From Akkermansiaceae bacterium UBA2367 (lineage in GTDB: Bacteria; Verrucomicrobiota; Verrucomicrobiia; Verrucomicrobiales; DEV007), in the NCBI GenBank assembly GCA_002344525.1, contig DDTJ01000088.1, positions 51,303-115,302 of the forward strand: 64,000 nucleotides of DNA, written 5' to 3'. Position numbers and translations under genes: made by a program. Under the pieces are notes generated by a model, which saw only the letters and a program-made list of their open reading frames with translations, did not search any database and had not been told where the DNA came from. This document shows positions 1 through 9,143 of the stretch, piece by piece; the stretch's first letter is position 1; each line of letters starts with the position of its first letter.

Positions 1-3000
1 GGCTCCGACCAGTTCGTCGCGGGTCGTCCCCGTGGCGATCAAGGTCATGATGTCCTCGCTGGGCAGGGGCGGGATGCTCGTCAGCACGTATTGCGGGGAG
101 AGGACGCGGTCGTAGAGGTAGATCGCGATCCGGTAGCGGTCCGCCTTGGCCCGGGCCTTGAACTCGATCGCCCCGTTGAAGCCCGTGGCCGCGTCGAATT
201 CGATCCGCCCTGTCTCGACATCCACCTTGCTGAAGGGCAGGCTCATCTCGCCCTTCTCGATCTCGACCCGGCCGACCGGGGCGGGGACCCCGAGGGTGCC
301 GCCGAGACGCAGGTCGGCGGTGATGGACGAGGCCACGAGATTGCTGCGGATGAGGAAGGGCTCCTTCGTGAACACCCGGATCGCCACGGGCCAGTCTTGG
401 AACGGGGCCGCCTTCACCCCCAGATCGAGATCCTGATAGGCCGCCCCGCCGCCGCGCGGGCCGCGCTCGACCGTGGGCAGGACGGACTGGCTCCTCCTCA
501 TCGGCAGACCGAGGGGGAGCAAGTCGAAGTTCTTGAAAAAGCGGCTGTTCACGATGCCCAGCTCGCCCGAGAGAGCGGCCCGCGACCAAGGGCCGTCGAG
601 GGTGAGATCGAGGTCGGTGCGCACGTTCACCTCGGGCGTGCGCACCACGAGGACTTCGCTGCCCTTCAGCGAGAGGCGGATGCGCGGCTCCTCGCCCGAG
701 GGGAACAGGACCTCGCCGCCCCCCTCCACCGACCCGCCCGCGACGACGGCGGCGAGCCGCTCCAGCACGACGCGGTTCTCGGCGAAATTCGCGCGGAGTT
801 CGACCTCTTGGATCGAGGGCGCGTTGCGGTTCTCCAGCCGCAACCTCGGCACCGCGACGTGCCCGTGCCCGCGGATACGCGGACTCGCCACCGTGCCCGA
901 CACCTCGGCGTCGAGGGAGACCTCGCCGGAGATGGACTCGATCCCCGGCACCTGCCCGGCGAGGAAGGCGAGCGAACTGCGCTCCATCCGCGCCGTCGCC
1001 GCGAGCGTCTCGTCCCCGATCTTGCGCCCGCCCATGGCCCACGCCCCCGGATGGAACGGCAGCGAGGCCGAGAGGGAGAGCGGCTGCACGTCGGGGTGGC
1101 GGTATTCGCCCGAGAGCGAGAGCTTCGACTCCTTCGCCCCGGCCTTCAGCGCGAGCCGTCCGGCGGGCAGCGATTCGCCCTCGCGCGGCACCGCGATCCC
1201 GTCGAGGCCGAGGTCCAGATCGAGGGTCGGGGCCGCGGGCGTGCCAGAGACCGCGAGATCGAGGGAGAGATCGCCCAGCAGCGGCGGCTTCGCGACGAAC
1301 AGCCGCGAGATCGTGCCGACGGCGAGGGACTTCGCCGAGAGTGCGACGGAGAGCGGGGCATCCTGACCAAACCACAATTCCGGCTTTAGCTTCTCCGGGT
1401 CCAGCGGCAGCGTCGCGTCGAGGGAAAACGGCTTTTTCCCTCCGCTCGCGCCCTTGCCCGCGAGGGTCAGCTCCTTCCCCGTCCAGCGAAGCGAAGCATC
1501 GAAATCGAGGGGCGCGCTCGTGAGTTTCAAGGTCGGGAAATCCGCCGAATCCGCCGAGTAGCGGCCCGCGATCTCCGCGTCGAGCGGTTCCGCCCCGGCG
1601 GCGAGACGCAGCGAGGCCGCCTTCAGCGAAAGCTCGCCCTCATGCCCGCCTTCGCGGAGGCCGCCTTCGCCCTTCCATTCCAGCGCCGTCTTTCCGGGCA
1701 GCAGGGCGGCGAGGGGACGGTCCCCGAGGAGGGCGCGGAGACGGCTCCCTTTCGCGACCAGATCGGCGTCGAGGGAGGCCTCGCCGGAGTAGCGGCCTTC
1801 CTTGAGATGATGGGAGCCGCGCCCGGCGAAACGGTTCCGCCCGTCGAGAGTGATGGCCGCGACCGCCTCGATCCGGTCCGGGGCGGGGACGGTCGCGTCG
1901 AGTTGGATCGCGTCGAAGGTCTTGCCCTCCACCGCGAAGCTCTCCGAGCGCAACTCCACCACGCCCGCCGTGAGCGAGCCTCGTTCGAGCTTGACCCCGG
2001 CGACCTTCGCGGAGAGCGCTCCGGCGAGCGGCAGGCCCTTCCATTTCGGCGGAGCGAAATCGCTCAGCAAAGTCTCCACGCTCCCAATGTCGAGCGTGGC
2101 ATCGGCCAGCACCGGAACCCCGGCGAGATCGGACAGGGACGCCGCGCCGCCGAGATTAAGACGGGCGTTCGCGTCGAGCACCGTCCCGGACTGGTCGAAA
2201 CGCAGCACCGCGACGAGGGGGCGCTCCGGCCGGCTCGTGTCCGTGGCCGCGTCCAGCGCGATGTTTTCCAGCGCCATGCCCTGCCAGCGCAGGCCGGAGA
2301 GCAAGGCGTCGAGCGTCGTCTCCCAACTGGCCGGGCGGCTCGCCTCGCCGCGCAGGGAGAGGTCGAGCTTCGCCATCGCGGGAGATTCGCCGGGATCGCC
2401 CGCCGTCTCCGCGCGGAACTCGATCCCCCCTTGCAGATCGAGATCGGCGAAGCTCCCTGTCGCCTTCACGCCGCCATCGAGCGAACCCGCGAGAGGAGGC
2501 GCGGCGGCGAAGAATCGCGTGATTTCGTCGAGGGCGAGGCCGTCGAGGACGAGATCGAGCGCCAGCGGTCCCTCCTGCGCCAGAAAACCGCCCTCGTGCC
2601 CCGTTGCCAGCGGCATCTCCAAGGCCAGCGTTAGGGGGACGCGGCCCTTGTGGGTCAATTTCCAATCGGGCAGCCGCAGCGTCGCGCCGTCCCAACCTCC
2701 CGATCCGGTCAGGGCGACGCCGTCCGAGGCCAAGGAAAGTTCCGACAAGGTGACGACCCGGTCGGAGTAGCTCGCGTCGAGCTTGCCGTCGATGGGTTGG
2801 CCCGACTGGATCGCGACCGATTTCAGCAAAAGCGCCGCCTCGCCCGAATGCCCCGAGGCGGAGAAGCCGCCGCCGCCCTTCCAATCGAGCGTCGCCACGC
2901 CGGAGAATCCCTCGTGCCCGAGATCGCGCAGCACCGTGCCGAGACGTCCCCGCGTGTCGAGGGCGACCACCGCCTCGCCCGCGTAGCGGCGCGTCGTGGC

Positions 3001-4476
3001 ATCCACCGACGCGGCGAGATGGACGCGGTTGTCCTCGTCGAGCCCCAGATCGAGGGCGAGACGGATGAAGTTCTCCCGCTCCACCCGGGCCGAGAGCGTC
3101 GCGCCGGACAGGGCCACGCCATCCCACGCCAGCCCTTCGGTGACGAGTTCGAGATCGCCCGTACCCACCTTGTCCCCCGTCACCAGCAGATCCTGTGCCC
3201 GCAGCGTGGCCGATCCCGAGAGCGGCACCTCCACCCCGAAGTCCGCGAGCGTCTGCCCGAGATCGGGCACCTCCGCCGCGAGCTGGAGCAGCACCGGCCG
3301 CCGCGCGAACTCCTCGACCGTCTCCGATTGCGGGAACGGCAGGGTCGCGTCCGCCCGCAAGTTCGCGCGTCCGCGCATCGCCTCGAACTTGATCCGGTTC
3401 CCGCGAGCCAGCAGCATCAGCGAATCGACCGTCGCCTTGTCCCATCCCGTCCTCGAAGCGATGAGCTTGCCGTCGAGGCTCCAAGTCGCCGGACGGGCCG
3501 GGTCCCCGGCGAAACGCAGATCGAGATCGGTGACCGCGCCGCGCAGCTTCGAGTCCGGCAGCTTCACTTGGTCCAGAGACAGGCTCGATCCGCGGCGCAG
3601 GGCGAGGGACGCCTCCAGCGGCGCACGGGGCGGCGCGTGCAGCGAGAGATCGACTTTTCCACCGGCCACGCCGAATCCGGCGAGGAGGGAGTAATCCCCT
3701 GGCTCCGTCTCCGAGACCGCGAGCGATTCCAGATCGGCATAGCCGAGGAGCGGCAAGGGACCGAGGGAAAGCCCGTTCGCCTCCTTTCGCAGCGTCGCGT
3801 CGATCCCCTCGATGGACTCCTGCCCCGGCAGCGAAATCCGCGCGACCTTCAACGAGCCATCGCCTTCCCCCGGCAGCGCGAGCCGCAGCGACTCCACCGA
3901 CCAGACCCTGTCACCCTGGTGAAGGAAGAGGGTCAAGTCGTCGATGGCGATGTCGGCGGCGAGGAGATTCCAAAGCGGGTTGAAAGCGGACGAGGGTTCG
4001 GAAGCCTTCGATGCGGCGGAAGACGAGGCTTCGATGGCTTTGTCAGGAGGCGTCTCCGCATCGGGCAGGATGAGATGGATCTCCGCCTTGCCGACGCGCA
4101 GGCCATCGAGCCAGTCGAGTCGCTTCGCCCCCCGGATCAAGGCGGAGGCGCGGTAGTCGAGTCGGATCTCGTCGAGCCGAATGAGGGTGCCGGGTTTCCC
4201 GCCGTCCGAGAGATCGATCCCTTGCAGGGAGAAGCCCGACCAGATCGATCCGGCAACGCGGAAATCGCCCGAGAGCCCTTGGGAGGAGGCCGCCTTCAAT
4301 CCCGCGAAACGGGCCACGGCACGGAAGCCCGGCCCGTTCAGCAAGAGCAATCCGACCGGAACGAGGACGAGGAAAACGACGAGAAAGACCGCAAGACAGC
4401 CACGTCTTTTCCTTTGCGGAGAAGGGGGGGCAGCCGCAGGCGGTTGTGCCGGCGGGGCGTCTTCGAACTCTGGCAT
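1..4476 (-). CDS. TamB-like translocation and assembly protein (DUF490), partial
   Basis: This frame is open on the minus strand from an ATG at 4476 to the left window edge, giving 1,492 residues with no stop, so the 3' end lies outside. Residues 1-26 are Pro/Lys/Arg rich. A single hydrophobic anchor follows at about 27-48, and the rest is monotonous alternating beta sequence with many DLxL and LxGxL repeats, typical of AsmA/TamB lipid-transfer proteins. The last visible residues include SIPPLPSEDIMTLIATG, matching the conserved end of the TamB C-terminal DUF490 domain. TamB proteins span the periplasm and act with a BamA-family partner in outer-membrane protein insertion or phospholipid transport; that partner is not visible here. 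An in-frame stop lies nine codons upstream of the ATG and there is no clear ribosome binding site. The family call is firm; the exact client is unknown. Confidence 0.85.
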   Translation of the reverse strand, partial: MPEFEDAPPAQPPAAAPPSPQRKRRGCLAVFLVVFLVLVPVGLLLLNGPGFRAVARFAGLKAASSQGLSGDFRVAGSIWSGFSLQGIDLSDGGKPGTLIRLDEIRLDYRASALIRGAKRLDWLDGLRVGKAEIHLILPDAETPPDKAIEASSSAASKASEPSSAFNPLWNLLAADIAIDDLTLFLHQGDRVWSVESLRLALPGEGDGSLKVARISLPGQESIEGIDATLRKEANGLSLGPLPLLGYADLESLAVSETEPGDYSLLAGFGVAGGKVDLSLHAPPRAPLEASLALRRGSSLSLDQVKLPDSKLRGAVTDLDLRFAGDPARPATWSLDGKLIASRTGWDKATVDSLMLLARGNRIKFEAMRGRANLRADATLPFPQSETVEEFARRPVLLQLAAEVPDLGQTLADFGVEVPLSGSATLRAQDLLVTGDKVGTGDLELVTEGLAWDGVALSGATLSARVERENFIRLALDLGLDEDNRVHLAASVDATTRRYAGEAVVALDTRGRLGTVLRDLGHEGFSGVATLDWKGGGGFSASGHSGEAALLLKSVAIQSGQPIDGKLDASYSDRVVTLSELSLASDGVALTGSGGWDGATLRLPDWKLTHKGRVPLTLALEMPLATGHEGGFLAQEGPLALDLVLDGLALDEITRFFAAAPPLAGSLDGGVKATGSFADLDLQGGIEFRAETAGDPGESPAMAKLDLSLRGEASRPASWETTLDALLSGLRWQGMALENIALDAATDTSRPERPLVAVLRFDQSGTVLDANARLNLGGAASLSDLAGVPVLADATLDIGSVETLLSDFAPPKWKGLPLAGALSAKVAGVKLERGSLTAGVVELRSESFAVEGKTFDAIQLDATVPAPDRIEAVAAITLDGRNRFAGRGSHHLKEGRYSGEASLDADLVAKGSRLRALLGDRPLAALLPGKTALEWKGEGGLREGGHEGELSLKAASLRLAAGAEPLDAEIAGRYSADSADFPTLKLTSAPLDFDASLRWTGKELTLAGKGASGGKKPFSLDATLPLDPEKLKPELWFGQDAPLSVALSAKSLAVGTISRLFVAKPPLLGDLSLDLAVSGTPAAPTLDLDLGLDGIAVPREGESLPAGRLALKAGAKESKLSLSGEYRHPDVQPLSLSASLPFHPGAWAMGGRKIGDETLAATARMERSSLAFLAGQVPGIESISGEVSLDAEVSGTVASPRIRGHGHVAVPRLRLENRNAPSIQEVELRANFAENRVVLERLAAVVAGGSVEGGGEVLFPSGEEPRIRLSLKGSEVLVVRTPEVNVRTDLDLTLDGPWSRAALSGELGIVNSRFFKNFDLLPLGLPMRRSQSVLPTVERGPRGGGAAYQDLDLGVKAAPFQDWPVAIRVFTKEPFLIRSNLVASSITADLRLGGTLGVPAPVGRVEIEKGEMSLPFSKVDVETGRIEFDAATGFNGAIEFKARAKADRYRIAIYLYDRVLSPQYVLTSIPPLPSEDIMTLIATGTTRDELVGA

Positions 4477-4617
4477 CGGGGGGAGGAGGGCACACAATGA
4501 ACCTCACAATCGGGTGGATCGCAAGGAATGGCCCGTACGGCCCGCCTTGGAGGGGCGGTGCGCGATGCGTTTGTAGTGAACTTCGGTTAACCTAGTGGTT
4601 GACCAAGCGGAAGCGAG

Positions 4618-5064
4618 TTGGATATAAGAATCCGACACCCGTTCGAATTGATCGTGAAACGCCTCCTCCGCTTCTTCTTCTCGCTCGTTTGGCTGGTGAA
4701 CGGTTTATGGGCAAAAGTGTTGGACGGCGTGCCGAGGCACCGGGAAATCGTCGCGAGGATTCTCGGGGAGGAGCATGCGCTCGTCCTCACCTGTTTGATC
4801 GGCGTTGGGGAAGTGCTCATGGCTGCGTGGATCCTTTCCGGCATTTGGCGGAAGGGAAGCGCGGCGGCGCAGATCGCGGCAGTGTTGACGATGAACGTGA
4901 TCGAATTTCTCCTAGCCCGCGACCTGCTGTTGTTCGGCGGATGGAATTTTCTCGTGGCGCTCGCCTATGTGGGCCTTGTCGCACAAGTGGAATTCAAGCC
5001 CCCTCGCGGAGGCTGGGGGCACGGAGCTTCCCTTCCAATTGTCGCAAGGCGTAGACGAGGATGA
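4618..5064 (+). CDS. DoxX-like integral membrane protein
   Basis: A 148-residue membrane protein. The opening (LLRFFFSLVWLVNGLWAKVL, then GEEHALVLTCLIGVGEVLMA) and three further hydrophobic segments match the DoxX-like family PF13781, small four-helix membrane proteins of unknown function. Conserved family features are the W/N-GLW-K motif after helix 1 and the GxxE motif in helix 2. Helix 4 ends near residue 122, where such proteins normally stop. The last 25 residues (PRGGWGHG... RRRRG) are non-hydrophobic and are encoded by DNA that also encodes the C-terminus of the convergent DUF817 gene, so this tail may be a read-through of an original stop. The start at 4618 is the first ATG; a later start near codon 10 is possible. 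Confidence 0.75.
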   Translation: MDIRIRHPFELIVKRLLRFFFSLVWLVNGLWAKVLDGVPRHREIVARILGEEHALVLTCLIGVGEVLMAAWILSGIWRKGSAAAQIAAVLTMNVIEFLLARDLLLFGGWNFLVALAYVGLVAQVEFKPPRGGWGHGASLPIVARRRRG

Positions 5065-5836
5065 AGCTGAGCTGCATCAGCAAATACCAAGCGGTAAACT
5101 TCGAGAGGTGGACGAGTTCCCAACCCGCTTTCTGGTGGGGATAGACCCAGGCGCGGGCGAAGGTGCCGAGGTTCTCGGCGATCCAGATGAAAAAAGCGAC
5201 GAGGCAGAACCCGAGCAGGAGGGACATGCGGAAGGTGCGGTGCTTCGGAGTGAAATGGATGCGGGTCCGGGCGAAAGCGACGCAGCCGGCCGCGATGAGC
5301 GGCCAGCGGATGTCGACGAAATAGTGGTGGGTGAAAAAGTTGAGATAGGCGAGTACGGCGATGGTTCCGGCGAGCCAGAGCGACGGGAAGCGGGTAAACC
5401 GGAAGTCGAAACCGCGCCAAGCGCGGGCCATATAGCTGCCGACGGCGGAATACATGAAGCCGGCGAAGAGCGGAACATTGCCGATGCGGATGACCGAGTC
5501 TTCCGGATAGGACCAGGAGCCGATGCCTTCGGAAGTTTTGAAAAGCTCCATGGCGGTGGCCATGGCATGGAAAAGGAAAATGACGCAGAGCTCCCGCCAG
5601 CTTTCCAGCCTGAAGGCGACGAGGCCGATCTGGATAAGCACCGCGTAGAGGAAGAGGAAATCGTAGCGGGACATCCCGATGCCGGGGAACCGGAAGCTGG
5701 TGATCAGAATGCCCAAGAGCAACAAAGCCCCGAAGAGGCAGGCCCAAGCTTGTTTGAAAGTGAAATAGACGAACTCGTGCAAGCGCGGGTAGCGGTCGAG
5801 GAATCCGGGGAGGTGGGGGGAGAGATGGGGAATCAT
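4994..5836 (-). CDS. DUF817 family integral membrane protein
   Basis: A 280-residue polytopic membrane protein with about eight hydrophobic segments and the DUF817 (PF05675) signatures. These are an N-terminal FTFKQAWACLFGALLLLGI helix, the polar YPEDSVIRIGNVPLFAGFMY block, and a C-terminal WIAENLGTFARAWVYPHQ block. Function of the family is unknown. The ATG at 5836 is chosen because the conserved domain begins just after it; the frame stays open further upstream but reads Arg/Pro-rich non-family sequence there. Its last 71 bases overlap the 3' end of the convergent DoxX-like gene. The 230 bases upstream, to the next gene at 6070, hold nothing I recognise. Confidence 0.8.
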   Translation of the reverse strand: MIPHLSPHLPGFLDRYPRLHEFVYFTFKQAWACLFGALLLLGILITSFRFPGIGMSRYDFLFLYAVLIQIGLVAFRLESWRELCVIFLFHAMATAMELFKTSEGIGSWSYPEDSVIRIGNVPLFAGFMYSAVGSYMARAWRGFDFRFTRFPSLWLAGTIAVLAYLNFFTHHYFVDIRWPLIAAGCVAFARTRIHFTPKHRTFRMSLLLGFCLVAFFIWIAENLGTFARAWVYPHQKAGWELVHLSKFTAWYLLMQLSFILVYALRQLEGKLRAPSLREGA

Positions 5837-6069
5837 GGCGCGGTCGCGGTCCTGTCGCGTCTGGATACGGTCGCTTCGTCCGAAAACATTCGGGAAAAAG
5901 AGGCCGTCGACGCGGAGGGAGCGCCGGCATCCTGCCGACTGCGGATACCTGGGCTTCCACAAGGGTCTGGGTCGGAGAAGGGAACCCGTTTCCAATCCCC
6001 AATCCGAGCGCTTCCCTCCTCCCCCCTCCGCGCAAACGTTTTCCCTGCCAACCATGGGGAAGGGTGCAT

Positions 6070-6951
6070 TTACTTCAACGCCTCCTCCTCTTCGGAGCCG
6101 GGCAGGGATTTCAGGGAGTCGAGGTAGGGCTGGCGTGGCCGCGGGCGCGGCGGACGGGCGGGGCTCTCCAGCATCGTCCTGACCCGTTCGGCGCTGTGGC
6201 GCGTCAGGTCTTCGATCAGCTCGGCCTCGGGCAGGTTCTTCCAGAACTTCTTCGGCATCTCCGACTGCATCGCTTTCAGCTTCACGCGGGCCGGGTTGAA
6301 GATGCTGGCGTAATACGTCTTCCAGAGCGGTTCCAGATCGTCCCCGGTGGCGAAGGGATCGCGGTCCACGCCCGGCGCGAGGTGCAGACGCTCCTCCACC
6401 CAATGCGCGCAGCCGCGCGGCGTGAGGATGGACCAGTCCATGTTGGCGAAGCGGTCGCGGAAGAACGGGGCGGCCCGCTCCACGATCCAGTGTTCCGGCT
6501 CGAACCACGCCACGAAGTGTTCCCGGCCCGCTTCGGTCTCCCCGGCTTTGCGGAAGCGCACGAAGGCGTGCATCTTGTGCTCCTCGCGGCGCACTGCCTT
6601 CTCCATACGGCGGGCGGTCAGGACGTCGGGATCGCTGGCGAGCTGCAACAGGTGGCGTTCGCCGCCGCACACCATGCGCCAGAGCATCCGATAGAGCAGA
6701 GCCCAGCGTCGTTCGTCCGCATGGCAGATCGCCGCCTGCGCCAGATCGACAAAGACCGCCGGAACTCGGAAGTCCCGCACGCCGAGGTCGGAGGCTTCGT
6801 CCTGCGCGACGGGCGGAGCCGGGGCGAGATCCAGCAGCGTCTCGCGTTCGTGGCTCCACAGCACTTCCTCCGGCGGCATGCCCACCACCAGCAACGCCCG
6901 GGCTGTCTGTCTCCAGGAAAGCCAGCCGGTGCCGGGGTTTGCGTGGTGCAT
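6070..6951 (-). CDS. TIGR03915/DUF4130-type DNA metabolism protein
   Basis: A 293-residue protein resembling the TIGR03915 (SAM_7_link_chp, DUF4130) family. Recognisable stretches are the central EEHKMHAFVRFRKAG, HFVAWFEPEHWIVERAAPFF and DRFANMDWSILTP blocks, plus the C-terminal MPKKFWKNLPEAELIEDLTR. Family members are encoded next to a radical-SAM protein (TIGR03916) or fused to a UdgX-type uracil-DNA glycosylase, and are thought to act in DNA repair or modification; the reaction is not established. Here it starts two bases after the stop of the radical-SAM gene upstream, so the two are almost certainly one transcript. The ATG start MHHANPGTG is the only good one. No glycosylase domain is fused or adjacent. 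Confidence 0.8.
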   Translation of the reverse strand: MHHANPGTGWLSWRQTARALLVVGMPPEEVLWSHERETLLDLAPAPPVAQDEASDLGVRDFRVPAVFVDLAQAAICHADERRWALLYRMLWRMVCGGERHLLQLASDPDVLTARRMEKAVRREEHKMHAFVRFRKAGETEAGREHFVAWFEPEHWIVERAAPFFRDRFANMDWSILTPRGCAHWVEERLHLAPGVDRDPFATGDDLEPLWKTYYASIFNPARVKLKAMQSEMPKKFWKNLPEAELIEDLTRHSAERVRTMLESPARPPRPRPRQPYLDSLKSLPGSEEEEALK

Positions 6952-6953
6952 GG

Positions 6954-8177
6954 TCAGAACAACTCAAGCTGCTGCGGTTTCGGCAAAAACCGCTCCACCC
7001 ACCGCTCGCCATCCAGCAGGGACGACGGCGGACGATAGTCCTCGGTGATGACGAAGGGCCGCACCTTTTCCAGCGGGACTCTCAGGCGGGCGAGGTCGTC
7101 GAGCCGGAGGCGGTGGTGCCGGCGGATCGTCAGGAGGCGGTCCACCGTCCGCACGCCGAGGCCGGGGATTCGCAGCAGTTGCTCGCGCGGCGCGGTTTGC
7201 AGCGGCACGGGGAATTCATGGCGATGGCGCAGGGCCCAGCTCAGCTTGGGGTCCATCCGCAGGTCGAGGTCGGGCCGTGCGGCCTCGACGATCTCGTCCA
7301 CCTGGAATCCGTAGTGGCGCAGCAGCCAGTCCGCCTGATAGAGCCGGTGCTCGCGCAGCAGGGGCGGGGCGCTGGGCGGCAGGACGGAGCTGGCATCGGG
7401 GATCGGGCTGAAGGCGGAGTAGTAAACGCGGCGGAGCCGGTAGCGGGTGTAGAGCTCGACGGAGCGCTGGAGAAAATCCGCGTCCGACGACGCATCGGCC
7501 CCCACGATCACCTGCGTGCTCTGGCCGGTGGCGTGGCGCAGTTTCCTGTCCCCGTCGCGGCGCTGTGCCTTGGCCTCGTCCACGAGGGTGCGGATGCGGC
7601 CCATCGCCTCGGTGGTGCGGTGCAGGTTCTTCTCGGGGGCGAGCCGGTCGAGGCTGCGCTGGCTGGGCAGTTCGAGGTTGAGGCTGATGCGGTCGGCGTA
7701 TTTCGTCGCCAGCGCCGTCAAATCGGGCGAGGCCTCGGGGATGGTCTTCAGGTGCAGGTAGCCGCGGAAGTCGTGCTCCTCTCGCAGGGTGCGGGCGATC
7801 TCGACGATCTGGCCCATCGTGTGGTCGGCGCTCCGCACGATGCCCGAGCTCAGGAAGAGGCCCTCGATGTAGTTGCGCTTGTAGAAGTCCAGCGTCAGCC
7901 GCACGACCTCCTCCGGCGTGAAGCTCGCCCGCCGCACGTTGCTGGAGCGGCGGTTGATGCAGTAGTGGCAGTCGTAGAGGCAGCGGTTGGTGAGGAGGAT
8001 CTTCAGCAGGGAGATGCAGCGTCCGTCCGGCGCGTAGCTGTGGCAGATGCCCTCGCCGCCCGCCGAGCCCACGCCCCGGCCACCGCGCGAATCCCGCCGC
8101 TGCGCCCCCGAGCTGGCGCACGAGGCGTCATATTTCGCGGCGTCCGCCAGAATGGCGAGCTTGTCCTGCAACTCCAT
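6954..8177 (-). CDS. putative DNA modification/repair radical SAM protein (TIGR03916)
   Basis: A 407-residue radical S-adenosylmethionine enzyme. The [4Fe-4S] motif CX3CX2C is seen as CLYDCHYC near residue 67, followed by family-typical FTPEEVVRLTLDFYKRNYIEGLFLSSG and HLKTIPEAS. Near the C-terminus LRIPGLGVRTVDRLL is a helix-hairpin-helix DNA-binding motif. This combination defines the TIGR03916 family, a radical-SAM protein that accompanies the DUF4130 protein encoded two bases downstream. An internal Arg/Gly-rich insertion (RRDSRGGRGVGSAGG) precedes the conserved CHSYAPDGRCISLLK. The product is presumed to alter or repair DNA bases; substrate unknown. The ATG at 8177 gives the conserved MELQDKLAILADAAKYDASC start. 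Confidence 0.88.
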   Translation of the reverse strand: MELQDKLAILADAAKYDASCASSGAQRRDSRGGRGVGSAGGEGICHSYAPDGRCISLLKILLTNRCLYDCHYCINRRSSNVRRASFTPEEVVRLTLDFYKRNYIEGLFLSSGIVRSADHTMGQIVEIARTLREEHDFRGYLHLKTIPEASPDLTALATKYADRISLNLELPSQRSLDRLAPEKNLHRTTEAMGRIRTLVDEAKAQRRDGDRKLRHATGQSTQVIVGADASSDADFLQRSVELYTRYRLRRVYYSAFSPIPDASSVLPPSAPPLLREHRLYQADWLLRHYGFQVDEIVEAARPDLDLRMDPKLSWALRHRHEFPVPLQTAPREQLLRIPGLGVRTVDRLLTIRRHHRLRLDDLARLRVPLEKVRPFVITEDYRPPSSLLDGERWVERFLPKPQQLELF

Positions 8178-8429
8178 GAGCGGGACGATACCACTGTTCT
8201 TTTGAGTTTATAGTCAAAATTGAGAGGCTGGAGATGGGGGAAGGGCTGGACAATCACGCGGAAGCCGTTTCGCCGCCGAGTCGATGCCATTGGTCGAGTT
8301 CAGCGGGATGAGGTTCACATGCGCGTCCATTCCGGTGAGCGAGGTGATCAGAAAAAGGCAGACGGCGAATTCAAGTCGGGAGGGCGAATCGCGGGGAGAG
8401 GGGAAAATCCAGGGATGGGCGGGGCCTCG

Positions 8430-8600
8430 TCATCGAGGGGCAGCAACGAATCTCGCGTCGGCGACAACAGCCTCGCGCATCGCATCTCGACGGCGGAAGC
8501 AGACGATGAAGACACCCGCGAGTGCGGTGCTCACAAGGATGGTGAAAGCGAGGACGTTCATGGCGACCTCGTTCAGGATAGCGGTTCCGATCTGCGCCAT
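8430..8600 (-). CDS. small single-pass membrane protein, 56 residues
   Basis: A short frame starting at ATG 8600 encodes 56 residues: a short polar N-terminus, one strongly hydrophobic helix (VLAFTILVSTALAGVFIVCF, about residues 16-35), a positive RRRDAMRE flank, and a short tail. The helix followed by basic residues gives a sensible N-out topology, and a second ATG at residue 14 could also start translation. It resembles the size class of small cytochrome-oxidase maturation proteins (CcoS-like), but I see no diagnostic residues. It lies between the broken metallo-beta-lactamase gene and the radical-SAM gene, both on the same strand. Modest confidence because the frame is short. Confidence 0.45.
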   Translation of the reverse strand: MAQIGTAILNEVAMNVLAFTILVSTALAGVFIVCFRRRDAMREAVVADARFVAAPR

Positions 8601-8637
8601 GCCGGGACCATGCCACGACTCAGCGGATTGTTACTAT

Positions 8638-9003
8638 TTATTTGCGGATAATCTCAAAGTCACCCGTGTAGAGCAGGCTGGCCCCGTCGGCGAGGCGGAT
8701 GACATGCAGCATGGCGGAGCCGAGAATATGCCCGGCCGGCAGCAAGCGCAGGACATGGCCGCCCTCCTGAAACGGCTCGTCCCACGCGGACGTCGCCACC
8801 GTGTCCGATGCCGCGCCGCCATAGCGGGCCTCGATGAGCGAGCGCGTCGCCGCGCTGCACAGTGTCCAGTCATGCCGGGCGAAGTGGTCGCTGTGCGCGT
8901 GCGAGACGAAGGCGCGGGCCCGGCTTTGCCGAGGGTCCAGCCACAGGTCCAGTTCGGGAAGGAAGATCCCCTGCCCGTGGCGCACTGCGATGGGAGCCTT
9001 CAT
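8638..9003 (-). pseudogene. 3'-truncated metallo-beta-lactamase exonuclease (ligase-associated/CPSF type)
   Basis: From ATG 9003 the frame encodes MKAPIAVRHGQGIFLPELDLWLDP, then AFVSHAHSDHFARH with the metallo-beta-lactamase HxHxDH motif, then LLPAGHILGSAMLHV and LLYTGDF. These match the first third of the MBL-fold exonucleases of the mRNA 3'-end processing or DNA-ligase-associated type, usually about 330-350 residues. Right after GDF the sequence diverges (EIIRK) and stops, so the rest of the MBL fold and the beta-CASP domain are missing. No continuation is found in the 200 bases downstream. It is a gene remnant. The frame can be extended upstream by 23 codons, but the added residues are not family-like. 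Confidence 0.7.
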
Positions 9004-9143
9004 CCACGCCAACCCTCCCTGAGCATGCCCCTCCCCGCAACTGCCATTGGCGCGACCCGTAACCGGAGCCACGATGGTGGGGCGGAATCCCTTTCCGCCT
9101 TCCGTTTGACCCGCCCCGCGCCGGGCCGTAGGTTCCTGCTTCC

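Noticed and set aside
91..1389. Long plus-strand frame of 432 codons
   Set aside because: Antisense to the TamB-like gene; composition is Arg/Glu/Gly repeats without any domain, an artefact of high GC codon bias.
8220..8651. Plus-strand frame of 143 codons
   Set aside because: Charged low-complexity sequence without family similarity; the opposite strand gives a plausible small membrane protein in the same place.
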